From CAVVNN01 sp963838035 (GTDB lineage Bacteria; Actinomycetota; Thermoleophilia; Solirubrobacterales; 70-9): a DNA stretch of 64,000 nucleotides. The position numbers and the translations under genes were made by a program. Location: contig CAWIPM010000006.1 in NCBI GenBank assembly GCA_963838035.1, positions 62,001-126,000 of the forward strand, written 5' to 3'. The first letter of the stretch is position 1; every line of letters begins with the position of its first letter. This document shows, one piece after another, positions 53,103-60,983 of this stretch. The notes below the pieces were generated by a model. That model was not told the origin of the DNA and searched no databases. It saw only the letters and a program-made list of their open reading frames with translations.

Positions 53103-55271
53103 GTGACCCCCTCTTTCGCCTCCTACATCGGCGGCAGCCTCGCCGTCATCGGCATTCTCGCGGCCATCGGCCTCGGTGGCTACTGGCTGCGCCGCTGGAT
53201 TGTGCCCGAATTCTCCGGCGCTCTGGCGCGGCTCGCCGACGCGACGATCGCGGTCGCACTCCTGATCGTCTCGCTCGAGCTGCTCGGCACGCTCAGCATC
53301 CTGCGGCTGGGCTGGATCGTCGTCGTCTGCATCGCGATCGGGCTGCTGGCGGCGCTGATCGGCTGGCGCAAGGCGCCCGACGCCAGGCAGGTCGCCGCCC
53401 CGCAGGTGCAGAGGATCGCGCTCTGGATCGCGCTCGGCGTCGCTTCCTTCACCGTTGCCGAGTGGACCTTCCCGGCCCAGCTCAGCCTCGACCAGGGGAT
53501 GTTCGGGGGTGACACCACCTGGTACCACATGCCCTTTGCGGCGCGGATCGCGCAGGAACACTCCACCGTCCACCTGCTCTTCACCGATCCGCTCCGGCTC
53601 GCCGCCTGGTTCTACCCGCAGAGTTCGGAGCTGATCCACGCCTCCTCGATCGTCCTCTTCAAGAGCGACTGGCTCTCGCCGCTGATCAACCTCGCCTGGC
53701 TGGCGATCGCCCTGCTCGGCGCCTGGTGCGTGGGTCGCCCCTACAAGGTCGGCCCGGCGACCCTGGTCGCCGCGGCGCTCGTCCTCGACTCGGGGGTGAT
53801 GATCGAGACCCAGCCGGGGGAGGGGCGCAACGACATCATGGGCCTCGCCTTCCTGATCGCCTTCGCGGCCTTTCTGATCAACGGCCACCAGCGGCGGGCG
53901 CCACAGGAGGGGGCGGTGCAGGACGCGCCGGAGAGCGGCGCCGCGCTGCTCGATAGGGGGCCCCTCATCCTCGCCGGCATCGCCGGCGGCCTGGCCATCT
54001 CGGTAAAGCTCACATTCCTGATCCCGGTGGCGGCGATCGCCGTCGGCGTGGTCCTCTTCAGCGGAAGGGGGCGGCGCCTGACCACAGCCTGGGTGATGGG
54101 GCTATCGATGTTCGTGGTCGGCGGCTACTGGTACGTGCGGGCGGCGGTCAAGACCGGCGGCAACCCGATCCCGCAGATCGGCTTCGGCCCGCTGCACCTG
54201 CCGCGGCCCGATCAGATGCCGCTCGACCCCCGGCCTCGCTTCGCGGTCGCCCATTACCTCTTTCAACCGACGATCTACCGCAAGTGGTTCTTCCCCCAGC
54301 TCGACAACGCCCTCGGCCCGTTGTTTCCGCTGATCCTGATCGTCGGCGTCGCGGCTGCGGTCTTCATCGCCGTCCGCTCTCGCAACGTGATCCTGCGCGT
54401 GCTCTCGGTCGCGGCGCTGCTGACCGCCGCCGTCTACATCTTCACGCCGCTCACGGCCGCCGGGCAGGATGGCTCGCCGACCGGTTTCTTCACCAACACC
54501 CGCTACCTGATGCCGGGCCTGATTCTGGCGCTGGCGATGTTGCCGATCGCGCGGCCGCTGCGCTCGCCGGACAAGCGCGCCTGGCAGACCCTGCTCTTCC
54601 TCACCGCCGTCTACGCGATCACGGTCCTGACCACACCACGCTGGTACCCGAGCTACATCGTCGGCACCGTGTTCCTGACGCTGGCCCTGGTCTGGGCGCC
54701 GGCGGCGCTGGGCCTGCTGCGCGGGCGCCGGCAGGTGAGCCGCGGCGTGGTCGCGGCGGCAACCGCGACGGTCCTGCTGCTGGCCGTCGTGCTGGGCCGG
54801 GCGCAGGAGGTCCAGTACGTCGACCACCACTACACGAATACGAAGCTCTTCCTCCAGGATGGCGGCCCCCAGGACGCCTACGCGTTTGCCCGCCGCCAGC
54901 ACGACAAACGGATCGGCATCGCCGGGTCGGGAGAGATCTTCTTCGGCCAGTACGGCTTCTACGGGGCCGACATCTCAAACCACGTCCAGTACATCGGCGT
55001 GCCCGGCGCCCACGGCGCCTACCGCCTCGCCGAAAGCTGCCGCCAGTTCCGCCGCCGGGTGAATGCCGGCGACTACGACTACCTCATCGTCAGCCAGTAC
55101 ACGACGGATGCGCCCGGCCCCTACCAGTTCCCGATCTACGCCTGGCTGAAAACCGACCCGGCGCTGAAGCAGATCATCGCCGAGCCCGACATCACGCCCG
55201 AGCCCGATTACGTGTTCAGGGTCGACGGCGCGCTCGACCCCAGCGGCTGCGCCTCCCTCGGCAAGAGCTGA
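53103..55271 (+). CDS. Large multi-helix membrane protein, GT-C/GT39-like glycosyltransferase
   Basis: 722 residues, GTG start, 12 or more helices and a soluble C-terminal domain from about residue 590. An early outside loop with GGDTTWYHMPFAARIA and the acidic GEGRNDIMGLAF resemble GT-C enzymes that use polyprenyl-phosphate sugars. The C-terminal part (GIAGSGEIFFGQYGFYGAD) is a predicted outside domain. Probably adds sugars to envelope polymers; the substrate is unknown. Confidence 0.68.
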   Translation: MTPSFASYIGGSLAVIGILAAIGLGGYWLRRWIVPEFSGALARLADATIAVALLIVSLELLGTLSILRLGWIVVVCIAIGLLAALIGWRKAPDARQVAAPQVQRIALWIALGVASFTVAEWTFPAQLSLDQGMFGGDTTWYHMPFAARIAQEHSTVHLLFTDPLRLAAWFYPQSSELIHASSIVLFKSDWLSPLINLAWLAIALLGAWCVGRPYKVGPATLVAAALVLDSGVMIETQPGEGRNDIMGLAFLIAFAAFLINGHQRRAPQEGAVQDAPESGAALLDRGPLILAGIAGGLAISVKLTFLIPVAAIAVGVVLFSGRGRRLTTAWVMGLSMFVVGGYWYVRAAVKTGGNPIPQIGFGPLHLPRPDQMPLDPRPRFAVAHYLFQPTIYRKWFFPQLDNALGPLFPLILIVGVAAAVFIAVRSRNVILRVLSVAALLTAAVYIFTPLTAAGQDGSPTGFFTNTRYLMPGLILALAMLPIARPLRSPDKRAWQTLLFLTAVYAITVLTTPRWYPSYIVGTVFLTLALVWAPAALGLLRGRRQVSRGVVAAATATVLLLAVVLGRAQEVQYVDHHYTNTKLFLQDGGPQDAYAFARRQHDKRIGIAGSGEIFFGQYGFYGADISNHVQYIGVPGAHGAYRLAESCRQFRRRVNAGDYDYLIVSQYTTDAPGPYQFPIYAWLKTDPALKQIIAEPDITPEPDYVFRVDGALDPSGCASLGKS

Positions 55272-55292
55272 CCCGAGCGGCGGCTCCGGCGC

Positions 55293-56093
55293 TCAAACCG
55301 GCGCCAGCGCGTGGTCGCGGACCAGGGCGGCGGAGCGCTCGGGCTGCTCCCACCAGAACATGTGGCCGACGCCCTCCAGCAGCTCCAGCCGAGTCGGGAT
55401 CGCGGCGGCGATCTGATGGCCGTTGGCGACCCCCAGCAGGCGGTCCTCGGTGCCGTGGATGACCAGCGTCGGAGTCGAGACCTGTGCCAGGCGCTCGCTC
55501 GTGTCGTGGGCCCCGCAGGCTCGCATCTGCTGGACGATCACCGGTCCCGGCGACGGCAGCGCCGTCGCCATCCGCTCGAACTCCTCGAAGCGGGAGTCGT
55601 CCTCGCGGAAGCCGGGGGAGAGGTTGATCTCCCACATCACCCGGCGAACCCGCGCCGGGTCGGCAGCGGCCATTGCAGCGCCGAGCCGCTTCACGTCCTC
55701 GGGGTCCATCAGCGTGCTCCCGGGCCCGCCGCAGTAGGTGGCGCCGAGGGTGAGTGTGCGCAGGCGATCGGGGTGGGCGAGCGCCAGCTCCTGCGCGATC
55801 ATGCCCCCCATCGAGATGCCGACGATGTGGGCGCGCTCGATTTCCAGCGTGTCGAGCAGCCCCAGCGCGTCGCCGGCCAGGTCGACGATCGTGAACGGCA
55901 TCTCCGCGCGGCCGGACAGGCCCATCCCCCGGTTGTCGAAGACGATGCAGTCGAAGCTCTCCTGCAGAGAGGAGAGAAACGGCTCGCCCCAGGTGAGATG
56001 GGTTGCGCTCATCCCCTGGATCAGCAGCATCGGCTGTCCGCTGCCCTCTCGGACATAGTGAAGCTCGGTTCCGGCAACGCCGACGCTGGGCAT
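55293..56093 (-). CDS. Alpha/beta-fold hydrolase
   Basis: 266 residues. Nucleophile elbow HIVGISMGGMIAQELAL (Ser), acid in VIHGTEDRLLG, catalytic His in EGVGHMFWWEQPE; oxyanion region LIQGMSATHLTW. It resembles 3-oxoadipate enol-lactonase-like and esterase-like members; the substrate is unknown. Convergent with the membrane protein before it. Confidence 0.88.
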   Translation of the reverse strand: MPSVGVAGTELHYVREGSGQPMLLIQGMSATHLTWGEPFLSSLQESFDCIVFDNRGMGLSGRAEMPFTIVDLAGDALGLLDTLEIERAHIVGISMGGMIAQELALAHPDRLRTLTLGATYCGGPGSTLMDPEDVKRLGAAMAAADPARVRRVMWEINLSPGFREDDSRFEEFERMATALPSPGPVIVQQMRACGAHDTSERLAQVSTPTLVIHGTEDRLLGVANGHQIAAAIPTRLELLEGVGHMFWWEQPERSAALVRDHALAPV

Positions 56094-56158
56094 GGCGGGC
56101 GATGCTAGACGATCGAGCGGGGCAATTCGGCTTGCCAGGGCCGTAATCTAGGCACGCT

Positions 56159-56231
56159 GCCCCCGTAGCTCAGTGGACAGAGCGACGGCCTTCTAAGCCG
56201 TGGGTCGCTGGTTCGAATCCAGCCGGGGGTG
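56159..56231 (+). tRNA. tRNA-Arg (anticodon TCT)
   Basis: 73 nt. Acceptor GCCCCCG pairs with CGGGGGT (one G-U). Anticodon stem ACGGC/GCCGT, loop CTTCTAA gives TCT at 56192-56194. T arm contains GGTTCGAATCC. Confidence 0.95.
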
Positions 56232-56255
56232 TCTCACTGAATTAGAGTTCGGGGC

Positions 56256-57104
56256 GTGGCCGAACTGATCTTCTACGCGATTCCGGCCTTTGTGCTGCTG
56301 CTCGCGGTGGAGCTCTGGTCATTCCGGCTCGCCGCCGACGAGGAGCTGGTCGGCTACGAGGCCCGCGACACGCGCACCAGCCTCGCCATGGGGGGTGGCA
56401 ACGTCGCGATCAACGCGGTTTGGAAGCTGGTCGTGGTCGTCGTCTATGCCGGGCTCTACGAGCTGACGCCGCTGCGGATGCCGGCCGATCAGTGGTGGAC
56501 CTATGCCCTGCTCTTCTTCGCCGACGACTTCTCCTACTACTGGTTCCACCGCATTCACCATGAGGTGCGCGTCTTCTGGGCCAGCCACGTCGTCCACCAC
56601 TCCTCCCAGCACTACAACCTCTCGACCGCGCTGCGCCAGACCTGGACGCCGATGACGGCGCTGCCGTTCTGGGCGGGGCTGGCCCTGCTCGGGTTCCAGC
56701 CGTGGATGATCCTCACCCAGCAGGCGGTCAGCCTGATCTACCAGTTCTGGATCCACACCGAGCGGATCGGGCGGCTGCCCGCGCCGATCGAGCTCGTCTT
56801 CAACACCCCCTCCCACCATCGCGTCCACCACGGCTCCAACGATCTCTACCTCGACCGCAACTACGGCGGCATCCTGATCGTCTGGGACAGGATCTTCGGC
56901 ACCTTCCAGGGCGAGACCGAGCGCGTCCGCTACGGGCTGACCCAGAACCTGCGGACCTTCAGGCCGACCCGCGTCGCCTTCCACGAGTTCGCCGCGATCG
57001 GGCGCGACGTGCGCCGCGCCGCCAACTGGCGCCACCGCCTCGGCTACGTCTTCCGCTCGCCCGGCTGGTCGCCGGACGGCAGCGGCGGCGGCACGCGGGG
57101 CTGA
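56256..57104 (+). CDS. Sterol desaturase / fatty acid hydroxylase family membrane protein
   Basis: 282 residues, GTG start. Diiron membrane oxygenase fold with all His boxes: HRIHHE, HVVHHSSQHYN and HRVHHGSNDLYLDRNYGG; FGTFQGE is the typical ending. About four helices. It may hydroxylate or desaturate a lipid; the substrate is unknown. It starts 24 bases after tRNA-Arg. Confidence 0.9.
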   Translation: MAELIFYAIPAFVLLLAVELWSFRLAADEELVGYEARDTRTSLAMGGGNVAINAVWKLVVVVVYAGLYELTPLRMPADQWWTYALLFFADDFSYYWFHRIHHEVRVFWASHVVHHSSQHYNLSTALRQTWTPMTALPFWAGLALLGFQPWMILTQQAVSLIYQFWIHTERIGRLPAPIELVFNTPSHHRVHHGSNDLYLDRNYGGILIVWDRIFGTFQGETERVRYGLTQNLRTFRPTRVAFHEFAAIGRDVRRAANWRHRLGYVFRSPGWSPDGSGGGTRG

Positions 57105-57116
57105 CGAGCCGGGCCG

Positions 57117-57714
57117 ATGGCCCCCTGGAAGCTGCCGTTCATCGTCGTGGCGATCGCGGTGCCGATCGCCTTCGCCTTCGCGCTTGGCGGGCCGGGCGTC
57201 GGAGTCGCGGTCGGGGCGCTCGCCGGGGTCGCGATCGTCGCCATCGCGGTCCGCCAGCGCCCGCGCGGGCCGATCGCCTCCGCCCCGGCGGCGGGCGATC
57301 GACGCCACGTCCTGGTCGTCGTCACCTGCGCGGCCGAGGACCCCGCCGCGGTGCGCAAGATCGCCGCCGCAGCGGGCATCGGAGGCTCCGAGGAGGAGCC
57401 CGAGATCCTCGTCCTGGCGCCGGCCCGGATCTCCTTCCTGGACCGCTGGGCCTCAGATGTCGAGTCTGCCCGCCACCGCGCCCAGCAGAACCTCGTCGCG
57501 ACCGTCGCCGCGTTCGCCAAGGCGGGCATAGCCGCCGAAGCGCGGGTCGGGGACGAGGACGTCGTGCAGGCGGTCGAGGACCAGCTGCAGAGCTTCCCGG
57601 CGACCGAGGTGGTCCTGGTCAGCAAGGCCGCGGGCGAGGACGGTCGCGGCGGAGGCGACGGCCGAGCTGCAGTCTCGGCTGCAGGCCGAGTTCCGCCAGG
57701 TGGTGTTGGGTTAG
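57117..57714 (+). pseudogene. USP-like membrane-anchored protein, frameshifted near 57650
   Basis: From ATG 57117: two N-terminal helices (LPFIVVAIAVPIAFAFALGG and VGVAVGALAGVAIVAIAV), then an alpha/beta domain (HVLVVVTCAAEDPAAVRKI, EPEILVLAPA, TEVVLVSKA). The native ending, EATAELQSRLQAEFRQVVLG and a TAG at 57712-57714, lies in the next frame. One extra base near 57650 throws the as-written frame on to 58031 with a non-homologous, low-complexity tail. The intact product would be about 198 residues. Function unknown. Confidence 0.62.
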
Positions 57715-57757
57715 CGCGGAGGGGCAGAGCCACGCCGGGCGGCGAGCGCAGGGCGCC

Positions 57758-58006
57758 TCACGCCTCGGGAGTCCGCTCGCGGACCGTCAGTCGCCCGACC
57801 TCGAGCTCCCCCACCTTCAACCTCCCGATCGCGGCCCTGCCGATCGCCAGGCGCCCGACCGAGAGCCTCCCGATCGCGAAGCCGCCGACGGCGGCGGCGC
57901 CGACGGCGAGAGCCCCGATCGCGACAGCCCCCCGGGCCTGTGCCCCGGCCGCCGTCAGCGGGCGAGCCTCCGGCCGAAAGAATGCGATCGCGCTCCGCTT
58001 GGGCAT
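57758..58006 (-). CDS. Pentad-repeat protein (xxx[IV]G repeats)
   Basis: 82 residues from ATG 58006 (TTG 58015 is an alternative). After a basic lead, residues about 25-75 form ten consecutive five-residue units of the type AVAIG ALAVG AAAVG, then GFAIG RLSVG RLAIG, each ending Ile/Val-Gly. This is the spacing of a short right-handed beta-helix (related in form to pentapeptide repeats, but with a different consensus). No catalytic residues. The opposite strand carries the tail of the frameshifted frame, whose proline-rich reading is a shadow of these repeats. Confidence 0.62.
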   Translation of the reverse strand: MPKRSAIAFFRPEARPLTAAGAQARGAVAIGALAVGAAAVGGFAIGRLSVGRLAIGRAAIGRLKVGELEVGRLTVRERTPEA

Positions 58007-58041
58007 ACCCGCCAAGTTAGCGCGCGGCTAGCCTGCTCGGC

Positions 58042-58770
58042 GTGCGCCCCGCCCCGCCGAACCTGCTCGTCGTCAAGCACGTCCCCTGGGAGGGGCCGCA
58101 TCGGGTTCTCGATGCCTTCGACGGGCTCGAGGTGCGCACGGTCGAGCCGCTCAGCGGGGATCCGCTGCCGGCCCGGGGAGATGTTGCCGGCGCGATCGTG
58201 ATGGGCGGGCCGATGAACGTCGACGAGGTCGACCGCCACCCCGGCCTGGGGGTGGAGCGCGAGTGGCTCGCTGCGGCGGTGGGGGAGGGGATGCCGGTGC
58301 TCGGCATTTGCCTCGGCGCCCAACTGTTGGCGCGAGCCCTGGGCGCTCGCGTCATGGCGGGGAAGAGGCCGGAGATCGGCTTCGACGAGATCGAGGTGCA
58401 CGATCCCGAAGACCCGATCGTCGGACCGCTGGCGCCGCGCACCAATGTTCTGCACTGGCATGGAGACGTCTTCGACCTGCCGGAGGGGGCGCGCCGTCTG
58501 GCCTCCTCGCCCCAGACCGAGAACCAGGCGTTCCGCCTCGGCAACGCCTGGGCCCTGCTGTTCCATCCAGAGGCCGACGCGGCCCTGGTCGAAGCCTGGC
58601 TGGGCGAGCCCTCGATGGCCGAGGAAGCCCGGCAGGCGATCGGCCCCCAGGCCCTCGCCGAGCTGTCCCGCCTCGCCCGCGAGGTCGAGCCCGACCTCGT
58701 TCGCCGCTCGACCCTCGCGTTCCGGGCCTTCGCGGCGCGGGTCAGGGCCGCCGCCGGCACGCTAGATTGA
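58042..58770 (+). CDS. Class I glutamine amidotransferase-like protein (GMP-synthase-type)
   Basis: 242 residues, GTG start. Catalytic Cys in VLGICLGAQLLARALG, His-Glu in LLFHPEADAAL. N-terminal VVKHVPWEGPHRVL and AIVMGGPMNVDE match stand-alone GATase1 proteins related to GuaA. It probably hydrolyses glutamine or a gamma-glutamyl compound; no synthetase partner is adjacent. Confidence 0.86.
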   Translation: MRPAPPNLLVVKHVPWEGPHRVLDAFDGLEVRTVEPLSGDPLPARGDVAGAIVMGGPMNVDEVDRHPGLGVEREWLAAAVGEGMPVLGICLGAQLLARALGARVMAGKRPEIGFDEIEVHDPEDPIVGPLAPRTNVLHWHGDVFDLPEGARRLASSPQTENQAFRLGNAWALLFHPEADAALVEAWLGEPSMAEEARQAIGPQALAELSRLAREVEPDLVRRSTLAFRAFAARVRAAAGTLD

Positions 58771-58778
58771 CCCTGCGC

Positions 58779-58852
58779 GGTGGACGTAGCTCAGCTGGTA
58801 GAGCTCCTGGTTGTGGTCCAGGCGGTCGCCGGTTCGAATCCGGTCGTCCACC
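58779..58852 (+). tRNA. tRNA-His (anticodon GTG)
   Basis: Includes the extra G at -1 (58779) opposite discriminator C (58852), a tRNA-His hallmark. Acceptor GTGGACG pairs with CGTCCAC. Anticodon loop TTGTGGT gives GTG at 58813-58815. T arm contains GGTTCGAATCC. Its 3' half is the likely integration target of the segment that follows. Confidence 0.95.
58818..58840 (+). repeat. 23-bp direct repeat, copy 1 (inside tRNA-His)
   Basis: Bases 58818-58840 (anticodon stem 3' side through the T loop) are identical to 63037-63059. It is the candidate attachment-site core that remains within the functional tRNA gene. Confidence 0.8.
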
Positions 58853-59009
58853 CCTAAAGTCCCTGCAAATATAGATTTTTTGATTGTGCGGAACCGCATA
58901 GTGCTGGTCCAGGGGGGGACAATCGGGGGACAATTTCTTCCAATACAAAATCCCTGCAAAATGGCCTATTGAGGATTGACTGGACCGCCTGGATTCCCAG
59001 GAGCAGCTG
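58853..59009. other. Non-coding junction with short direct repeats downstream of tRNA-His
   Basis: This stretch is AT-richer than its surroundings. It contains two copies of TCCCTGCAAA (58860-58869 and 58951-58960) and a tandem pair of GGGGGACAAT (58914-58923 and 58925-58934). Such repeats are typical of integrase arm sites or recombination scars beside tRNA genes. No reading frame of interest is present. Confidence 0.5.
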
Positions 59010-59030
59010 ATGTAGACTAGCCATCTACAT
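59010..59030 (+). promoter_or_regulatory. 7-7-7 palindrome overlapping the antitoxin start (autoregulatory operator candidate)
   Basis: ATGTAGA (59010-59016), spacer of 7, then TCTACAT (59024-59030) form a perfect inverted repeat. The second arm includes the first two bases of the antitoxin ATG at 59029. The first arm contains TAGACT (59013-59018), a good -10 at leaderless spacing. Repression by the antitoxin or the complex at this site is inference from the typical behaviour of such modules. Confidence 0.55.
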
Positions 59031-59286
59031 GGCCTCGACGGACACGACCACCATCCGCGTTCCTGCCGAGACGCGTGATCGACTGAACGCACTAGCCGCC
59101 CGTCGCGGTGAGCCAGCCGGCGAGATCGTCTCGAAGCTCGTCAGCGCTGCCGACGAGGAGGCGATGCTTACCGAGATCGCCGCCGGGTTCGAGAATCTTG
59201 CCGGTGATCCAAAAGCTTTTGCCGTCTATCGAGCCGAGAGCGAGGAGATCGAAGCTAGTTTCGACGCTCCGGCGCCAGAGTGGTAG
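59029..59286 (+). CDS. MazE-type (ribbon-helix-helix-like) antitoxin
   Basis: 85 residues. The N terminus TTTIRVPAETRDRLNALAARRGEPAGEIV resembles RHH DNA-binding antitoxins (read as TTTIRVPAETRDRLNALAA). The acidic C terminus (ESEEIEASFDAPAPEW) would neutralise the toxin. It is translated from a likely leaderless mRNA and overlaps the toxin gene by 7 bases, the usual antitoxin-first order. Confidence 0.82.
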   Translation: MASTDTTTIRVPAETRDRLNALAARRGEPAGEIVSKLVSAADEEAMLTEIAAGFENLAGDPKAFAVYRAESEEIEASFDAPAPEW

Positions 59287-59624
59287 AGCCCAAGCCCCAC
59301 CAGGGTGATGTCTACTGGACGGACCCCGACCCGACCCGGGGAAGGGAGCAGGCCAAGTCTCGGCCCTTCGTGATCGTCTCGGTCGACCAGCTCAACCAGA
59401 CTAGCCTCGGCCTCTCGCTCGCCGTGCCTCTCACGCGGACCGATTTCGGCAACGCCCTCCATCTGGCGATTCCCGCTTCAGAGGCTGGTTTGCGAGAGGA
59501 CGGATTTGCGATGCCTGAGCAATTGCGAGCAATCTCGCACGAGCGCCTAAGTCGCCGCCTCGGCAGCCTGCGCCCGAAAACCCTTGACGAGATACTCAAG
59601 CGCTGCCGGGTTCTTCTGCGCTAA
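59280..59624 (+). CDS. MazF/PemK-type mRNA interferase toxin
   Basis: 114 residues from GTG 59280. Family motifs: HQGDVYWTDPDPTRGREQ, SRPFVIVSVDQLNQ, LAVPLTRTD, and the C-terminal QLRAISHERLSRRLGSL. MazF toxins cut mRNA at short sequences. The frame is intact. It is followed by a decayed second copy. Confidence 0.88.
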   Translation: MVEPKPHQGDVYWTDPDPTRGREQAKSRPFVIVSVDQLNQTSLGLSLAVPLTRTDFGNALHLAIPASEAGLREDGFAMPEQLRAISHERLSRRLGSLRPKTLDEILKRCRVLLR

Positions 59625-59693
59625 AGACCGCTAGCTTCAATTTCAGGAGATCAGGCGGCGCTGGACCTGGGGACCAGAGAGCGCATCACCTGC

Positions 59694-60049
59694 GTGTCGA
59701 GTCCGGCTTCGAGGCGCCGGCCCCGGAGTGGTAGCTCCAAAGCCCCACCAGGGCGACGTCTACTGGACGGACCCCGATCCGACCAAGGGCAGGGAGCAGG
59801 CCAAGCCCCGCCCCTTCGTGATCGTCTTGGTCGACCAGCTGAACGAAACGAGCCTCAACCTCTCTATCGCGGTACCGCTCCCGCGAACCGACTTCGGTAG
59901 CGTTCTCCACCTGGCTGTTCCCGCCTCGCACGAGCCTCAGCCGGCGGCTTGGCAGCCTGCGCCCGAAGACACTCGAGGAGTTGCTGAAGCGTGGCGATGC
60001 GCCCGCGCAAAGGCGCCGGTCTCGCAGGCGGGCGCCTCCAGTCGGATAG
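59694..60049 (+). pseudogene. Decayed second MazEF copy: antitoxin 3' remnant and internally deleted toxin
   Basis: Bases about 59698-59734 encode ESGFEAPAPEW and a stop, matching the end of the intact antitoxin. GTG 59728 then starts a toxin copy (PKPHQGDVYWTDPDPTKG, SLNLSIAVPLPRTDFGS) at the same 7-base overlap. After VPAS, about 50 bases present in the intact toxin are missing. The end (RLGSLRPKTLEELLKRG) continues in another frame to TAG 60047-60049. A tandem duplication followed by deletions is the simplest explanation. It fills the gap 59625-60073. Confidence 0.75.
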
Positions 60050-60073
60050 CGTGGAACGATCCGACAGAGCACG

Positions 60074-60967
60074 TTGATCGCGGGTGCGACGGGTTTCGTC
60101 GGGGGCCGGCTGGCGGCGACGCTGGCCGGTTCGGCCCCGGTGCGGTGCCTGGTCCGCGAGCGCTCTCGAGCGGCAAGGCTCGAGGGACTGGGCCTCGAGC
60201 TGCGGGTCGGCGACGTCACCGACGCCGCCAGCCTCCTCGGAGTGGGGGAGGGAGTCGACGTCGCCTACTACCTGGTCCACGCGATGGCTGGCGGCGCCGG
60301 TTTCGAGGAGCGCGAGCGAGTCGCCGCCGCCAACTTCGCCCGGATGGCCAGGCGCGAGGGCATCGGGCGCGTCGTCTACCTCGGCGGGCTCGGCCAGGAG
60401 ACCGAGTCCAAGCACCTGCGCAGCCGTCACGAGACCGCCCGCATCCTCGCCGCCGAGGGACCGCCGCTCACCTACTTCCGGGCGGCGATGGTCGTCGGCG
60501 CCGGCAGCGAGTCCTACCGCACCCTGCGCTACCTGGTCGAGCGGCTGCCGGCGATGGTGGCGCCGAACTGGCTGCGCACGCCGACTCAGCCGATCGGGAT
60601 CGACGCGACGATCGAGTACCTGCTGCGGGCGCCGGAGGTTCCCGAGTCGGTGGGCCGCGAGGTCCAGATCGGCGGACCGGACGTCCTCTCCTATGCGGAC
60701 ATGCTCGACCGGATGGCGCTGGCGCTCGACAAGGCGCCGCCCCGCAAGCTGCCGGTGCCGCTGATCACGCCCTGGCTCTCGGCACTCTGGCTGGGGCTTG
60801 TCACCCCGGTCGACACAAAGGTCGCCCGGCCGCTGGTCGAGGGGTTGAGGACGGCGACCGTGGTCACCGATCCGAGCGGGGCCGAGCCGTTCGAGATCGA
60901 GCCGGAACCGTTCGATGAGGCGCTCCGACGGGCGCTGGCAGAGGAGGAGGCGGGTAGCGTTGAGTGA
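60074..60967 (+). CDS. NAD(P)-binding protein, NmrA/YbjT-like atypical SDR
   Basis: 297 residues from TTG 60074. The N-terminal cofactor loop is AGATGFVGGRLAATLAG, then LVRERSRAARL and VVYLGGLGQETESKHLRSR. It lacks a classical YxxxK. The second half (QIGGPDVLSYADMLDRMALAL) resembles the substrate part of NAD(P)H-binding proteins often annotated DUF2867/YbjT-like. The real start could be slightly upstream. Substrate unknown; located inside the tRNA-flanked segment. Confidence 0.78.
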   Translation: MIAGATGFVGGRLAATLAGSAPVRCLVRERSRAARLEGLGLELRVGDVTDAASLLGVGEGVDVAYYLVHAMAGGAGFEERERVAAANFARMARREGIGRVVYLGGLGQETESKHLRSRHETARILAAEGPPLTYFRAAMVVGAGSESYRTLRYLVERLPAMVAPNWLRTPTQPIGIDATIEYLLRAPEVPESVGREVQIGGPDVLSYADMLDRMALALDKAPPRKLPVPLITPWLSALWLGLVTPVDTKVARPLVEGLRTATVVTDPSGAEPFEIEPEPFDEALRRALAEEEAGSVE

Positions 60968-60983
60968 CCTTCTCCCTCGGACG

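Noticed and set aside
57117..58031. 304-residue reading of the USP-like gene with a Pro/Thr/Ser-rich tail
   Set aside because: The tail is the antisense of the pentad-repeat gene; the homologous C terminus and stop lie in the next frame.
59728..60918. Long open frame starting with the second toxin and running on to 60918
   Set aside because: Only the first 65 or so codons resemble MazF; the rest is the wrong frame of the NAD(P)-binding gene.
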